Of a stretch of DNA of 7,366 bases, positions 6,438-7,366 are shown piece after piece. How positions within the stretch are numbered: the stretch's first letter is position 1; every line of letters begins with the position of its first letter. Under the pieces are notes generated by a model. The model was not told the origin of the DNA. It made no database searches and saw nothing but the letters and a program-made list of their open reading frames with translations. The DNA comes from CAMCVE01 sp039920645 (GTDB lineage: Bacteria; Bdellovibrionota; UBA2428): the NCBI GenBank assembly GCA_039920645.1, contig JBDSDI010000032.1:1-7366 (forward strand), in the 5' to 3' direction. The position numbers were made by a program, and so were the translations under genes.

Positions 6438-7220
6438 ATGCGTATTAATAAGTATTTAGCTCGCTTAGGCCTCTGTTCGAGACGCCAGGCGGATGCCTGG
6501 GTCGAGTCAGGTCGTCTCACTTTGAATGGCGTTACGGCCAAGCTCGGAGACACTGTGGAAGACGGCGCTGTCGTGCTGCTTGACGGGAAACCCCTCGAGG
6601 CTGCGGCTCCCTTGAAGCGCATTCTTATTGCTTACAACAAGCCCGAAGGCGTCGAGTCGACCCAGGACGCGCGCAACCCGCGCAACGTCGATGCCCATAT
6701 CAAGTTCGACGGACCTCGAATATTTCTCATCGGTCGCTTGGATATCGGAAGCGAGGGCCTTCTTCTGATGACCAACGACGGGGACCTCGTGAATCCCATC
6801 CTTCGCTCGCAGTTCAATCATGAGAAGGAATACGTGGTCGTTTACGACACGAGCATTTCGGAGCAGCAGATCCATGACCTCTCGATGGGAGTGGATATCG
6901 ACGACGAACGCGGCCTCACTAAACCCTGCCAGGTCGAGCGCATGGGGGGCAATCGCGTGAAGATCATTCTCACCGAGGGACGTAATCGACAGATCCGTCG
7001 TATGGCCGAAGCGGTCGGTCTTCGCGTGGTCCGATTGAAACGCATTCGCGTGATGAACGTTCAGCTGGGCGAGCTCGCTCGCGGAGCCTGGCGCTATCTT
7101 TCCGCCGAAGAAGAGCGGACGTTGCTCTCTCAGCTCGACATCAAGGCGGGTAACACGCCTCGCGAAAAAGCAAAAAGCACTCCCTCTCTCGAGGAAGCGC
7201 TCTCTGATTTTGAGGAATAA
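6438..7220 (+). CDS. rluF: RluF-like 23S rRNA pseudouridine synthase (RsuA/RluB/E/F family)
   Basis: This cytoplasmic enzyme of 260 residues converts a specific uridine in RNA to pseudouridine. An S4 RNA-binding domain (about 1-48: RINKYLARLGLCSRRQAD) is followed by the RsuA-type catalytic domain (about 60-215). The signature GRLDIGSEGLLLMTNDGDLVN is split here into GRLD with catalytic Asp102, and TNDGDLVN. NHEKEY (127-132), EGRNRQIRRM and RVMNVQLGE follow. The NHEKEY and MNVQLGEL..G.WR patterns fit RluF, which in E. coli modifies U2604 of 23S rRNA, better than RsuA or RluB; the family call is secure, the exact target less so. The basic C-terminal extension of E. coli RluF is replaced by a short, partly acidic tail ending SDFEE. 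No clear Shine-Dalgarno sequence precedes the ATG. The gene converges on slyD with 9 bp between stops. Confidence 0.85.
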   Translation: MRINKYLARLGLCSRRQADAWVESGRLTLNGVTAKLGDTVEDGAVVLLDGKPLEAAAPLKRILIAYNKPEGVESTQDARNPRNVDAHIKFDGPRIFLIGRLDIGSEGLLLMTNDGDLVNPILRSQFNHEKEYVVVYDTSISEQQIHDLSMGVDIDDERGLTKPCQVERMGGNRVKIILTEGRNRQIRRMAEAVGLRVVRLKRIRVMNVQLGELARGAWRYLSAEEERTLLSQLDIKAGNTPREKAKSTPSLEEALSDFEE

Positions 7221-7229
7221 AAAGGGAAC

Positions 7230-7366
7230 TTAGTGAGCTTGGTGGCCGTCGGGGCCGTGAGCATGTCCATGGCTCAGTTCATCCGCGGTCGCCTGGCGAA
7301 CTGAAAGAACTTCGACGTCGAAGTTCAGAGTTTCGCCAGCGCGAGGGTGATTGCCGTCGAGGAAAA
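7230..7366 (-). CDS. slyD: SlyD, FKBP-type peptidyl-prolyl isomerase, C-terminal part
   Basis: The minus strand reads open from the window edge to a TAA at 7230-7232, giving the last 45 residues. They contain DGNHPRAGETLNFDVEVLSV followed by RQATADELSHGHAHG and a short His-rich end. The DGNHPLAGKTLxFxVEVxxVR pattern and the HGHxHG tail are the mark of SlyD, a cytoplasmic prolyl isomerase and chaperone that binds nickel and helps nickel enzymes mature. The tail here has six histidines but no cysteines in the visible part and is much shorter than the E. coli one, so metal binding is likely weaker. The start and the isomerase active site lie outside the window. It converges on rluF with no visible terminator in the 9-bp gap. 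Confidence 0.9.
   Translation of the reverse strand, partial: FLDGNHPRAGETLNFDVEVLSVRQATADELSHGHAHGPDGHQAH

Noticed and set aside
6253..6459. Small plus-strand frame of 68 codons across the AT-rich spacer
   Set aside because: It overlaps the start of both flanking genes, has no ribosome binding site and its composition simply follows the AT-rich DNA.

Overview
The window looks like chromosomal backbone DNA from a Gram-negative bacterium with moderately high GC content. It has seven genes, five complete and two cut by the window edges, packed tightly and pointing in alternating directions. The lipoprotein signal with a lipobox, the Sec signals on two degradative enzymes, weak Shine-Dalgarno use and the overall style of the proteins suggest the Bdellovibrionota (Bdellovibrio-like) or a nearby deltaproteobacterial lineage. 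That placement is inference; there is no rRNA or other phylogenetic marker here.

Layout: (1) 1-164, minus, the N-terminal 54 residues of a small multi-pass membrane protein. (2) 275-2671, plus, Tex, an S1-domain transcription accessory protein, divergent from gene 1 across 110 bp. (3) 2674-3261, minus, a TetR-family repressor whose stop codon lies 2 bp from that of tex. (4) 3364-3789, plus, an FKBP-type prolyl isomerase lipoprotein, and (5) 3810-5057, plus, a secreted M28 zinc aminopeptidase, 20 bp apart and probably one transcript, divergent from the TetR gene. A perfect 23-bp hairpin at 5075-5129 ends this unit and also the converging gene 6. (6) 5158-6261, minus, a secreted endonuclease/exonuclease/phosphatase-family protein. 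(7) 6438-7220, plus, an RluF-type 23S rRNA pseudouridine synthase, divergent from gene 6 across a 176-bp AT-rich spacer. (8) 7230-7366, minus, the C-terminal end of SlyD, converging on gene 7 with a 9-bp gap. Counting both partial genes there are eight coding entries.

Two themes can be drawn. Tex, RluF and SlyD are housekeeping functions for RNA and protein maturation. The lipoprotein FKBP, aminopeptidase and EEP enzyme all leave the cytoplasm; together they would fold envelope proteins and break down peptides and phosphodiester or phosphate substrates outside the cytoplasm, which would suit a predatory or scavenging lifestyle. I saw no mobile element, CRISPR array, tRNA, rRNA, toxin-antitoxin or defence module, and no convincing undescribed system. 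The most notable points are the strong bidirectional hairpin, the AT-rich divergent spacer with its own imperfect hairpin, the possible near-leaderless starts of gene 1 and tex, and the conserved-looking terminal motif of Tex after a low-complexity linker.
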